Shown piece after piece: positions 27,702 to 35,814 of a stretch of 64,000 bases of DNA. A program made the translations under genes and the position numbers. The notes beneath the pieces are model-generated. The model saw only the letters and a program-made list of their open reading frames with translations. It made no database searches and had not been told where the DNA came from. Positions within the stretch are counted from its first letter, which is position 1, and the number at the start of each line of letters is the position of its first letter. Source of the stretch: an uncultured Eubacteriales bacterium (GTDB taxonomy: Bacteria > Bacillota > Clostridia > Peptostreptococcales > Anaerovoracaceae); NCBI GenBank assembly GCA_902786855.1, contig CADAEH010000013.1:1-64000 (forward strand). The letters run 5' to 3'.

Positions 27702-27730
27702 TTGTCTGTAAATCCGCTCTATGATAGAAT
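27702..27730 (+). promoter_or_regulatory. Candidate promoter for the TM1266-like gene and nitrogenase-like locus
   Basis: TTGTCT at 27702-27707, a 17-nt spacer and TAGAAT at 27725-27730. AAAGGAG at 27748-27754 then precedes ATG 27763. Confidence 0.5.
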
Positions 27731-27762
27731 ACCAATACTAATTGAATAAAGGAGTGATATCG

Positions 27763-28008
27763 ATGGAAACAAGAGTTGCTGTTATAAGCATTATTGTTTC
27801 GAAGGCTGATCAGGTGGAAGTGCTGAATGACCTTCTCCATGAGTACTCAGAATACATCCTCGGCAGGATGGGGGTTCCTTATAGAGAGAAAGGGCTGAAC
27901 ATAATCAGCATCGCCATCGACGCACCAATGGATAAGATCAATTCTCTGACAGGTGCGCTCGGACGCCTCGAAGGCATTAATGCCAAGGTGACCTACGCTA
28001 AGGCCTGA
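27763..28008 (+). CDS. TM1266-family small regulator (iron-only hydrogenase system type)
   Basis: Eighty-one residues forming one ACT-like/NikR-C-like domain: RVAVISIIVSKADQVEVLND, EYILGRMGVPYREKGLNIIS and IDAPMDKINSLTGALGRLEG. TM1266-type proteins occur beside [FeFe]-hydrogenase genes and are thought to bind a small ligand or metal. Their exact role is not established. The start is placed at ATG 27763 (AAAGGAG eight bases upstream) rather than the in-frame TTG at 27742. It is the first gene before the nitrogenase-like reductase, and hydF lies 22 kb away. Confidence 0.78.
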   Translation: METRVAVISIIVSKADQVEVLNDLLHEYSEYILGRMGVPYREKGLNIISIAIDAPMDKINSLTGALGRLEGINAKVTYAKA

Positions 28009-28020
28009 TATCCTCACCAC

Positions 28021-28131
28021 CCACCGGATCAGTATGATCCGCATCCCCTGCGGCAGAATTACCGGGCATACTCATATGTAAGGAGGAATGCCTGGCTATG
28101 AAGCCTAAGCTCGATGTGACAAGGTATATTT
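28021..28131 (+). other. Structured leader upstream of the NifH-like gene
   Basis: Contains a hairpin GGATCA/TGATCC (28025-28039), an 8-bp stem CCGGGCAT (28062-28069) with ATGCCTGG (28088-28095) whose loop exposes AAGGAGG, and a small GGCT/AGCC stem. It ends directly at a strong terminator. The order, stems then terminator then operon, is that of an attenuator or riboswitch, but I recognise no class. Confidence 0.45.
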
Positions 28132-28169
28132 GCCTTGCTCCCGACAGGGGAGCAGGGCTTTTTTGGTGA
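28098..28169 (+). CDS. Candidate 23-codon leader peptide
   Basis: ATG 28098 lies 11 nt after AAGGAGG (28080-28086) and runs 23 codons (begins [10 protein letters not shown], ends GLFW) to TGA at 28167. The reading passes straight through the terminator hairpin at 28132-28164, so a translating ribosome would block the hairpin. It has no family I know. It could also be chance. Confidence 0.35.
   Translation: MKPKLDVTRYICLAPDRGAGLFW
28132..28164 (+). terminator. Intrinsic terminator (attenuator candidate) before the NifH-like gene
   Basis: Eleven-bp stem 28132-28142 with 28148-28158, loop GACAG, then six T. It lies 130 nt before the NifH-like start and would stop transcription coming from the TM1266-like gene unless relieved. 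Confidence 0.88.
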
Positions 28170-28293
28170 GTATATGGGACCGGAGACAGGGCATCTACTG
28201 CGCATTCGAAAAAGCATGGCGCAGATCATTAAAGTATGCGGCCGGCCTGATCACAGGGGGCAACCGGACGCAAAAGTGAAAGGACATAAAATT

Positions 28294-29058
28294 ATGGTTA
28301 AAATAGCAGTATACGGAAAGGGCGGTATCGGCAAGTCAACGACGGTATCCAATATTTCCGCTGCGCTTGCAGATATGGGATACAGGGTGATGCAGATAGG
28401 CTGCGATCCTAAGGCGGATTCGACGGCCAGCCTGCATGGTCTCGGAGAGATCACTACTGTGCTCGACCTCGTCAGGCAGCGCAAAAATGATTTTGCCCTT
28501 GAAGACATGGTGCGTGAAGGGTATGGCGGCGTCATATGTGTCGAGGCGGGCGGACCGACTCCGGGACTCGGCTGTGCAGGGCGCGGTATCATAGCAGCCC
28601 TTGAGAAACTCAAGGAAAAAGGTGCATATGATGTCTACAGGCCGGATGTAGTTATCTATGATGTTCTCGGCGATGTAGTATGCGGAGGATTCTCAATGCC
28701 GATGCGCGGCGGGTATGCCGATAAGGTATTTATCATCACTTCGGGAGAGAACATGGCCATCCATGCGGCAGCCAATATTGCTGTAGCACTTGACGGGTTC
28801 AAGGACAGAGGCTATGCGACTCTCGGCGGGATCATCCTCAACCACAGAGATGTCAGGTCCGAAGATGAGAAAGTCGAAGAGCTGGCACAGGATATACACT
28901 CAGAAATAATCGGGGAACTGACCAGAAGCGAAACGGTCACTGATGCAGAGGATCTGGGCAAGACCGTCATTGAGGCTTTCCCGCAAAGTGCTATGGCTGA
29001 AGAATACCGTACACTTGCAAAGAAACTGATAGAGATCTGCGGAGTAACAAAAGAATAA
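28294..29058 (+). CDS. NifH-like ATP-dependent reductase (nitrogenase-like Fe protein)
   Basis: Homodimeric ATPase that should carry a [4Fe-4S] cluster between subunits and pass electrons at low potential to the component-1-like pair encoded next. From ATG 28294 it has 254 residues, near but shorter than NifH. Walker [10 protein letters not shown] is at 8-16. Switch-type DPKADST follows at 38. Both cluster cysteines are present: C94 in GLGCAGRG and C130 in [18 protein letters not shown] nine bases upstream and the family N-terminus ([10 protein letters not shown]) set the start. An open reading back to 28135 crosses the terminator and is not used. The D-like gene is 7 nt downstream. Confidence 0.9.
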   Translation: MVKIAVYGKGGIGKSTTVSNISAALADMGYRVMQIGCDPKADSTASLHGLGEITTVLDLVRQRKNDFALEDMVREGYGGVICVEAGGPTPGLGCAGRGIIAALEKLKEKGAYDVYRPDVVIYDVLGDVVCGGFSMPMRGGYADKVFIITSGENMAIHAAANIAVALDGFKDRGYATLGGIILNHRDVRSEDEKVEELAQDIHSEIIGELTRSETVTDAEDLGKTVIEAFPQSAMAEEYRTLAKKLIEICGVTKE

Positions 29059-29065
29059 CGAAGAT

Positions 29066-30484
29066 ATGCTTAAAAGAATCAATGAAAAAACCGAATCAAC
29101 GGTCATCCCGGGCGTCAGGATAGCTGACGCAGCATTTCCTGCGCCGTTCAGATCAGGACTGGAGTATTCTTCACCTGCCCGCGGTACATGGAATATAGTC
29201 CATACGGGGATGCTGATCCCGGAAGCGCACCAGATCTATGTGTGCGGAGCGGGCTGCCTGCGTGGTGTCGTTCTGACAGCAGCAGAGATGGGTACGATGG
29301 ACAGATTCTCTACAGTTGCTATCAGGGAAAACAATCTTCTCGACGGCGACATGGAAGATCTCGTTATCGAGGGAGTATCTGATATAATCGGAAAGCTGCC
29401 GAAGAGACCTCCGGCAGTTCTTGTGTTCACAAGTTGTATCCATCACTTCACAGGTGTGGATCTTGATATGATCTATGCAAGGCTCAGGGAGAGATTCCCG
29501 GATATTGATTTTGCTGATTGTTACATGAATCCTATCATGAGAAAGAGCGGACTCACACCTGATCAGCTTATGCGGTCAAGACTGTATATGCCGCTTCATG
29601 AGCGTCCGATCAATTCCTCTTCGGTAGCTATAATAGGAAATGACCTTGCGGCACAGAGTGACAGCGACCTTGTCAGACTGCTGAAAGCGTCAGGCCTGCG
29701 CATCCATGAGATCACATCCTGCAAGACATATGAAGAGTATCAGGAAATGGCTGAAAGCTCAGTATACATTTCATATAATCCGGATGCTGTTCCGGGCGGC
29801 AATATGCTCTCAGACAGGCTCGGGGGCAGGCACCATTATCTGAAATTCAGCTTCGATCAGGGAGAGATCGATGAAGAATTCGATAAACTGGCAGAAACTC
29901 TCATAGCAAGCGGCCCGGCCGGTGAGGACTTTGCTGTACGCGTCAGGAATGCATTATCTGAGATCAGAGAGGAAGGAAGGTCTGCTGCGGAGCAGGCTGT
30001 AAAGGAAACATATGCGCTTATCGGCGATACTCCTGTAACTATCGATTATACATTTTGCCCGAGACCGCTTGGACTCGCGAGGTTCCTGCTGGATAACGGG
30101 TTCAATGTGAAAAAAGTCTATGTAGACGGTATCCCTGCCGCGGATAAACCGAGCTTTGATTATCTGCAGGAACATTATCCTGACCTGATGCTGCATCCGA
30201 CAGTACATGCTTCGATGAGATTCGCAGCTGCTGAGAATACTGCACATGCAGAAAGAAATGAAGCGCAAAGCTCCGGCAGAGCGCAGGTGCTGGCTATCGG
30301 ACAGAAGGCAGCATACTTTGAGAATACGAAGCATTTTGTGAATGTGGTCGAGGGCGGCGGTATGAACGGATACGAAGCCATCGTCCGCACCCTTGGACTC
30401 ATGAAAGAAGCTTATCTCGAAGAAAAGCCGATGCGTGACCTGGTCCAGGTAAAAGGCCTTGGATGCGAAGTGTGTGTGAGGTGA
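29066..30484 (+). CDS. Nitrogenase component 1-like protein, NifD-like
   Basis: One half of a catalytic heterotetramer by analogy with nitrogenase and dark-operative protochlorophyllide reductase, 472 residues. Three cysteines lie in likely cluster positions: C60 and C64 (YVCGAGCLRG) and C124 (FTSCIHHFTGVD). By eye the usual first P-cluster Cys is replaced (SSPARG), the FeMo-cofactor Cys aligns with Ser in YISYNPDA, and the cofactor His aligns with Asn in GGGMNGYEA near residue 435. A C-terminal CEVC pair is unusual. Residues near 390-405 form a charged insert. It is 4 nt before the K-like gene. Not a nitrogenase by these residues. The substrate is unknown. Confidence 0.82.
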   Translation: MLKRINEKTESTVIPGVRIADAAFPAPFRSGLEYSSPARGTWNIVHTGMLIPEAHQIYVCGAGCLRGVVLTAAEMGTMDRFSTVAIRENNLLDGDMEDLVIEGVSDIIGKLPKRPPAVLVFTSCIHHFTGVDLDMIYARLRERFPDIDFADCYMNPIMRKSGLTPDQLMRSRLYMPLHERPINSSSVAIIGNDLAAQSDSDLVRLLKASGLRIHEITSCKTYEEYQEMAESSVYISYNPDAVPGGNMLSDRLGGRHHYLKFSFDQGEIDEEFDKLAETLIASGPAGEDFAVRVRNALSEIREEGRSAAEQAVKETYALIGDTPVTIDYTFCPRPLGLARFLLDNGFNVKKVYVDGIPAADKPSFDYLQEHYPDLMLHPTVHASMRFAAAENTAHAERNEAQSSGRAQVLAIGQKAAYFENTKHFVNVVEGGGMNGYEAIVRTLGLMKEAYLEEKPMRDLVQVKGLGCEVCVR

Positions 30485-30488
30485 TGCT

Positions 30489-31775
30489 ATGAAACAGACT
30501 GCAAGAATAATATCCACATACTCTGCTGATGTAATGGGCGTATGCTCGGCTCTTTTCGAACTGGGCGGTATGACGGTCATGCATGACGCTTCGGGATGCA
30601 ACTCTACATACACTACACACGATGAACCACGCTGGTACGACATGGACAGTATGGTGTTTATTTCCGGGCTCAGTGAAATAGAAGCTATCATGGGCGATGA
30701 TGAAAAGCTGATAGGCGATATATGCGATGCTGCTTCCGAACTGCATCCGGAATTCATTGCCATAGCAGGTTCACCGATCTCAGCAATGACAGGTTTTGAC
30801 TACGAAGCTGTTGCCGAGGTCATCGAGCTGAGAACAGGCATCCCGGCATTCGGATTCCCGACGACGGGAATGAACACATATATCCATGGTGCTTCAATGG
30901 CACTGGCAGGCATAGCAAAGCGCTTTGTTGAGGAGCCGGAGCGTAAGAAGCAAGTGAATGATAGAGAGCAGGAAAGTGACTCCGGTGACAGGGGCGCTTC
31001 GGCACCGTACAAAGTAAACATACTAGGGCTGACTCCTCTTGATTTTTCAATAGTCGGCATGGACAGATCTATCGAGCACTGGCTCGAGGATAACGGATTT
31101 GAAGTAGTTTCAAAATGGGCGATGGGCAGCAGCCTTGATGAGATCAGGAGTGCTGCAGAAGCAGATGTGGATCTGGTAGTATCAGCATCGGGCATCGGAG
31201 CGGCCGAAGTGTTGTATGAAAGGTTCGGCATCCCGTATATAGTCGGAGTACCTATTGGCGATCAGCCTGCCGGGCAGAGCCCTAAAGCATTTCTGGCCAG
31301 CGTGCTGAAAAAATATGCCGGTAATAAGAGAAGGAAGGAGCGGGGTGAAGGATCAGATCTGTCAAATAAGTGCATGAATGTCATGACAGATGTGAGCCGC
31401 ATGTATCCACAGAATGAAGAAGCGATCGCGAAGGGAACTGTCGCTATAATAGGAGAGCCGGTAACTTCACTCGCTCTGGCAGCCGCGATAGAATCCGGAA
31501 CGGGAAGGAACACCAAGGTGCTCTGTGCAACAGAGACCATGGGCATAACGCTCAGACCTGAGGATCACGTGACACCTGATGAAGATGATATAATCCCTGA
31601 GCTCGCTGACGCGGCAGTAATAATCGCCGATCCGCTTTATCAGCCGATATGTCCTCCGGAAGCGAAGTTCATCGCTTTGCCGTCAGAAGCATTTTCGGGC
31701 AGGATATTCCGTACAGACATCCCGGATCTCATTACTGAGGAAGGGCTTGCTGCTATTTTGAACAAAGGAGTTTAA
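30489..31775 (+). CDS. Nitrogenase component 1-like protein, NifK-like
   Basis: Partner of the preceding protein, 428 residues. C19 (GVCSALFELGG) and C37 (DASGCNSTYTTHDEPRWY) match the first two P-cluster positions. The third is Ser95 (IAGSPISAMTGFD). With C60 or C64 and C124 of the D-like partner this leaves four cysteines at the interface, enough for one [4Fe-4S] cluster as in tetrapyrrole reductases rather than an eight-iron P-cluster. Residues about 150-172 form a charged, low-complexity insert (EPERKKQVNDREQ). Its stop is 3 nt before an alpha-glucosidase start, so the transcript probably continues into sugar genes. Confidence 0.82.
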   Translation: MKQTARIISTYSADVMGVCSALFELGGMTVMHDASGCNSTYTTHDEPRWYDMDSMVFISGLSEIEAIMGDDEKLIGDICDAASELHPEFIAIAGSPISAMTGFDYEAVAEVIELRTGIPAFGFPTTGMNTYIHGASMALAGIAKRFVEEPERKKQVNDREQESDSGDRGASAPYKVNILGLTPLDFSIVGMDRSIEHWLEDNGFEVVSKWAMGSSLDEIRSAAEADVDLVVSASGIGAAEVLYERFGIPYIVGVPIGDQPAGQSPKAFLASVLKKYAGNKRRKERGEGSDLSNKCMNVMTDVSRMYPQNEEAIAKGTVAIIGEPVTSLALAAAIESGTGRNTKVLCATETMGITLRPEDHVTPDEDDIIPELADAAVIIADPLYQPICPPEAKFIALPSEAFSGRIFRTDIPDLITEEGLAAILNKGV

Positions 31776-31778
31776 ATT

Positions 31779-33425
31779 ATGTTAAGCGATAAATATCGTG
31801 ATTTTACGAGACTGGTGATATATCAGATCTATCCGCGCAGCTTCATGGACACCAATGGTGACGGCATCGGTGATCTTCAGGGGATCATCAGCAAGCTCGA
31901 CTATATCAAAGACCTGGGAGCAAATGCGATCTGGCTCTGCCCATGCTTTAAGAGCCCTAACGATGACAACGGGTATGATGTATCGGATTATACTGACATC
32001 ATGGATGAATTCGGAACGATGGCTGATATGGACCGGCTGATAAGTGAAGCTCACAGCAGAGGAATTAAAGTGCTCCTCGATCTGGTTCCTAATCATACCT
32101 CGACTGAGCATATGTGGTTTCAGGAATCGCGCAAGGGAAAAGACAATCCTTACAGTGATTTCTATTACTGGTATGATGAGAAGCCTAATGACTGGCAGGC
32201 TGCATTCAAGGGAAGTGCCTGGGAATACGATGAGATGCGCAGGCAGTACTATCTGCATTCATTTGCAGTAAGCCAGGCTGATCTGAACTGGAATAACCCT
32301 GCAGTAGTAAAAGCCATGCAGGATGTGATCGACTTCTGGGTAGACAAGGGGATCGACGGTTTCCGTATAGATGTCGTAGACGGCATCGCCAAAGACATCC
32401 CTAACGGCATGAACGGATTGGGTCCTCGTCTGCATGAATACATACATGCCATGTTCGGGCGTGAGAAGACTTCGCACCTCTTTACTGTCGGAGAGAGCAG
32501 AGTGAAGAAGATCGAAGAGATGAAGCTCCACTGTGCTCAGGAACGCGGAGAACTCAGTTCTCTCTTCATTTTTGATCATATAGACAGCGGCAGGACTGCA
32601 AAATACGCTCTGCCTGATGAAAAGGCACATCGTGACGGCATGAAAACGATGAGAGATCTGCTGATACACTGGGAACATGAGACTGCAAAGCATGATCTTC
32701 TGTACAGCCTGTTCACCGACAATCATGATCAGCCGCAGATGATCTCCCGCATAGCCGATGACCGGGACCTGCGTTATGAATCTGCAACAGACGTAGCTGC
32801 AATGGTATATCTGTTAAAGGGTGTGCCTTTCATATATCAGGGGCAGGAGATCGGGATGCCTGCAGCACACTATGACAGCGTAGATGCTTTTGACGATGTA
32901 GAGAGCCTCGGCGCTTACCGTGAGCTCCTTGAAAAGGATACGCCTGAGACCGCTCTTGCCAAGATCAACTTCGGAAGCCGCGATAACGCCCGTCACCCGA
33001 TGGCTTGGGACGGAAGTGAAAAATGCGGATTTACTGACGGCGAACCTTGGATCATAACTCATTCAAGGAGTTCTGAAGTAAACGCTGCGTCAGATATCGC
33101 AGCTGACAAGTCAGTCTACAGATTCTATCAGGAACTCCTGAAACTTCGCGCTGAAAATGATGTATTCCTTGACGGTGATTTTGACGAAGTGTCGAAACCG
33201 GAAGATGATCATTTCATCTATACACGCTCGATCGGTGATGAGAAGTGGGTCATCGTCTGCAATTTCGGACAAAAGCAGGAGATAAAGCTGCCGTTTGAAT
33301 GCGAGACGCCTGCTCTTGCTAATCTGGGCAGGAAATCCGCTGAAGGCACGTATTCACCGTATGAGTGCTGCGCCGCAAAGGTGATCAGACACCTCGCGCG
33401 GGACCGGCAGGAACACGCCGTATGA
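31779..33425 (+). CDS. GH13 alpha-glucosidase / oligo-1,6-glucosidase
   Basis: Intracellular hydrolase of short alpha-glucosides, 548 residues with no signal peptide. The (beta/alpha)8 barrel has VVYQ-type opening (VIYQIYPRSFMDTNGDGIGD), LVPNHTS near 105, nucleophile Asp in GFRIDVVDGI near 197, acid Glu in FTVGESR near 247 and Asp in FTDNHDQPQM near 315. AAAGGAG overlaps the end of the K-like gene. A GH1 gene follows. Confidence 0.88.
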   Translation: MLSDKYRDFTRLVIYQIYPRSFMDTNGDGIGDLQGIISKLDYIKDLGANAIWLCPCFKSPNDDNGYDVSDYTDIMDEFGTMADMDRLISEAHSRGIKVLLDLVPNHTSTEHMWFQESRKGKDNPYSDFYYWYDEKPNDWQAAFKGSAWEYDEMRRQYYLHSFAVSQADLNWNNPAVVKAMQDVIDFWVDKGIDGFRIDVVDGIAKDIPNGMNGLGPRLHEYIHAMFGREKTSHLFTVGESRVKKIEEMKLHCAQERGELSSLFIFDHIDSGRTAKYALPDEKAHRDGMKTMRDLLIHWEHETAKHDLLYSLFTDNHDQPQMISRIADDRDLRYESATDVAAMVYLLKGVPFIYQGQEIGMPAAHYDSVDAFDDVESLGAYRELLEKDTPETALAKINFGSRDNARHPMAWDGSEKCGFTDGEPWIITHSRSSEVNAASDIAADKSVYRFYQELLKLRAENDVFLDGDFDEVSKPEDDHFIYTRSIGDEKWVIVCNFGQKQEIKLPFECETPALANLGRKSAEGTYSPYECCAAKVIRHLARDRQEHAV

Positions 33426-33485
33426 GTGCGTTGTAAGCAGATTGACAGTCGCTGAGTGTTGAAGCTTTACAAAGTGGAGGAAATT

Positions 33486-34817
33486 ATGGGATTCAGCAAG
33501 GAATTTATGTGGGGTGCCGCAAGTGCAGCGACACAGGTCGAAGGTGCATATAACGAAGACGGAAAGGGCCTGAGCATATGGGATGCGCTTTCCGAGGGCC
33601 ATGTGGCACATGATGAGGACTGTCACACGGCATGCGACCATTATCACAGATTCAAAGAGGACGTGGCTCTCATGAAGAAGCTGGGTCTTAAGGCATACCG
33701 CTTCTCTGTGAGCTGGCCGAGGGTGATGCCTCGTGAGGGAGAGATCAACGAGAAGGGTCTGGAGTTCTACAGCAACCTGGTTGATGAACTGCTGAGCGCC
33801 GGGATAGAGCCGCTCTGCACTCTGTACCACTGGGATCTGCCAATGTGGGAGCATGAGAAAGGCGGATGGCACTTTGATGGTATAAGCGATGACTTTGCGG
33901 AATATACTTCTGCGGTAGTTGATGCTCTTTCTGACAGGGTGCGATATTGGATGCCATTCAATGAAGCGACTTCGTTCGTCGGGGCAGGATATCTGCTTGG
34001 ATTCCATGCACCGTTTGAATCTGCTGAGCCTGATTCGGAGGAATGGGACAGCAGGCTCGCGGAACTCTCGCGCAATGTGCTGCTCGCAAACGGCAAGGCG
34101 AGTTCTGTTATACGCAACAGAGCAGTGCTCAAGCCAGAGATAGGCATCGCCACGGATGGCGATCTCTTTACTCCTGAGAGTGACAGCTGCGAGGAGATAT
34201 GTGCGGCCAGAAAGAAGACATTCTCTGAGGAAGCCGGTGTCAGAAAGATCCACTGGTGGCTGGACCCGGTAATGAAGGGGACTGTTCATCCTCTGCTTGA
34301 GACTGTACTGAAAGAGGGCGACATGGATGTGATCAATCAGCCATTCGATTATATCGGATGGAATTGTTACCTGACAAATGATTACAATGATGGAGCTGAC
34401 GGCAGGATGCTCAGAAAATGGCAGGGAATGCCGAGAACTAATATGGAATGGCCTGTCACTGCGGATGCTCTCTACTGGGGCGTCAGATTCATCAATGAGC
34501 GCTACGATGTGCCGGTGATCATCAGTGAGAACGGCATGGCAAACGTGGATTTTCTGATGGATGATGGCTGCGTTCATGACCCGCAGCGTATACAGTACAT
34601 GAAGTGGTATCTCAGAGGGCTTAAAAAGGCAGCTGAAGAAGGCTATCCGGTGCTGGGTTATATGGCCTGGTCCATTATGGATAATTTCGAGTGGGCACTT
34701 GGATACGACAAACGCTTCGGACTGGTATATGTAGATTATAATACGCAGAAGAGGATACCTAAGGACTCTGCGCTTTGGTATGCTGAAGTGATTAAAGCGA
34801 ACGGGGAGAATATTTAA
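33486..34817 (+). CDS. GH1 beta-glucosidase-family glycosidase
   Basis: Cytoplasmic beta-glycosidase, 443 residues. Family motifs are clear: FMWGAASAATQVEGAYNEDG at the N-terminus, LYHWDLPMWE, acid/base Glu in MPFNEATSF near 158 and nucleophile Glu in VIISENGMA near 345. The start is ATG 33486 after TGGAGG, not the GTG at 33456. It ends 2 nt before the hydrolase gene. There is no 6-phospho-glycosidase evidence or PTS gene nearby, so a non-phosphorylated substrate is likely. Confidence 0.9.
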   Translation: MGFSKEFMWGAASAATQVEGAYNEDGKGLSIWDALSEGHVAHDEDCHTACDHYHRFKEDVALMKKLGLKAYRFSVSWPRVMPREGEINEKGLEFYSNLVDELLSAGIEPLCTLYHWDLPMWEHEKGGWHFDGISDDFAEYTSAVVDALSDRVRYWMPFNEATSFVGAGYLLGFHAPFESAEPDSEEWDSRLAELSRNVLLANGKASSVIRNRAVLKPEIGIATDGDLFTPESDSCEEICAARKKTFSEEAGVRKIHWWLDPVMKGTVHPLLETVLKEGDMDVINQPFDYIGWNCYLTNDYNDGADGRMLRKWQGMPRTNMEWPVTADALYWGVRFINERYDVPVIISENGMANVDFLMDDGCVHDPQRIQYMKWYLRGLKKAAEEGYPVLGYMAWSIMDNFEWALGYDKRFGLVYVDYNTQKRIPKDSALWYAEVIKANGENI

Positions 34818-34819
34818 AG

Positions 34820-35575
34820 ATGAAAGAGTACTATATCACAGATGACGGGATAAAACTTCATGCAAAACTGGATATGCCGGAAGACTATACGGAAGGGCAG
34901 AAATGCCCGCTGGTCATCGTGATCCATGGTCTGACAGGTCACATGGAAGAACCCCATATCACAGCTTTGGCAAGGCTGTTCAATGAGATGGGGGCTGCAT
35001 CGCTTCGCGTCGAGATGTACGGGCACGGTAAAAGCGACGGTGCGTTCGGAAACCATAATCTCTTCAAATGGCTAAACAATGCTATGACGGTCACTGATTA
35101 TGCAAAGGCACTGCCTTTTGTTACAGATCTGTATGTTTGCGGCCACTCACAGGGCGGAGCAGCAACGATATTTCTTGCGGGAATGAAGCCGGAAGACTTC
35201 AAGGCTATCTTGCCGCTCTCACCTGCGACCATGATCCCTGAAGGTGCCAGAACAGGCCGCGAGTTTGGATATGATTTTGATCCTGACCATGTCCCTGATG
35301 AAGTACCTGTGAACACAGAGCAGAAGGTCAGCGGAAATTACATCAGGGCTGCTCAGATGCTTGACATGGACTGGGCGATACAGCATTACACAGGGCCGGT
35401 CCTGATACTCCATGGTGATGAGGATGAAGCGATCCCTGTTCATTATTCCCAGAAGGCTGCGGAAAAATACAGCGATGCCAGACTGGTGATCATTTCCGGG
35501 GATGACCACTGCTACAACTATCATTTAGATAAGGTGCTGGATGCAGTAAGAGAGTTCATGGCGAGATATCTGTGA
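34820..35575 (+). CDS. Alpha/beta hydrolase, cinnamoyl-esterase-like
   Basis: Serine esterase of 251 residues. VIVIHGLTGHMEEPHI forms the oxyanion region. The nucleophile Ser is in VCGHSQGGAAT near 109, Asp in HGDEDEAIPV near 201 and His in GDDHCYNYH near 228. The middle insert resembles cinnamoyl/feruloyl esterases of gut bacteria. It is coupled to the GH1 gene and followed by a terminator, so it may remove acyl groups from plant-derived glycosides. That use is inference. Confidence 0.75.
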   Translation: MKEYYITDDGIKLHAKLDMPEDYTEGQKCPLVIVIHGLTGHMEEPHITALARLFNEMGAASLRVEMYGHGKSDGAFGNHNLFKWLNNAMTVTDYAKALPFVTDLYVCGHSQGGAATIFLAGMKPEDFKAILPLSPATMIPEGARTGREFGYDFDPDHVPDEVPVNTEQKVSGNYIRAAQMLDMDWAIQHYTGPVLILHGDEDEAIPVHYSQKAAEKYSDARLVIISGDDHCYNYHLDKVLDAVREFMARYL

Positions 35576-35641
35576 ATTATTTTTTGAACATGATTTAAAA
35601 TCCGTTCAGAGTAAACAAATGAAAAAGGTGTTGAAATTTCA

Positions 35642-35672
35642 GAGAGCCTGCAGGTTGAGGCTCTCTTTTTTG
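35642..35672 (+). terminator. Intrinsic terminator after the esterase-like gene
   Basis: GAGAGCCT/AGGCTCTC stem (35642-35649 with 35658-35665), followed by six T. Confidence 0.92.
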
Positions 35673-35727
35673 TGGTTTTTTTGCGAAATTAGACGTGTGT
35701 ATAATTTTTGCCAATACATCATACTCT

Positions 35728-35757
35728 TTGACATATATAGCTTCTATCTGTTAAAAT
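35728..35757 (+). promoter_or_regulatory. Promoter of the alpha-galactosidase/sugar ABC operon
   Basis: TTGACA at 35728-35733, an 18-nt spacer and TAAAAT at 35752-35757, 58 nt before ATG 35815. No clear operator palindrome is visible. Confidence 0.65.
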
Positions 35758-35814
35758 TCGTTTGTTACAATTCAATACAAGTTTATCAGAACAAAGACAG
35801 GACAGACGCAGAAT

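Noticed and set aside
28135-28293. N-terminal extension of the NifH-like protein
   Set aside because: The extra 53 residues are translated from the terminator and leader. The ribosome site and family N-terminus fit ATG 28294.
28294-31775. True nitrogenase nifHDK
   Set aside because: FeMo-cofactor ligands and part of the P-cluster ligands are replaced by eye, and nifB/E/N are absent from the window.
33354-34577. 407-residue open frame on the minus strand
   Set aside because: Antisense to the GH1 beta-glucosidase, whose catalytic motifs are all intact on the + strand.
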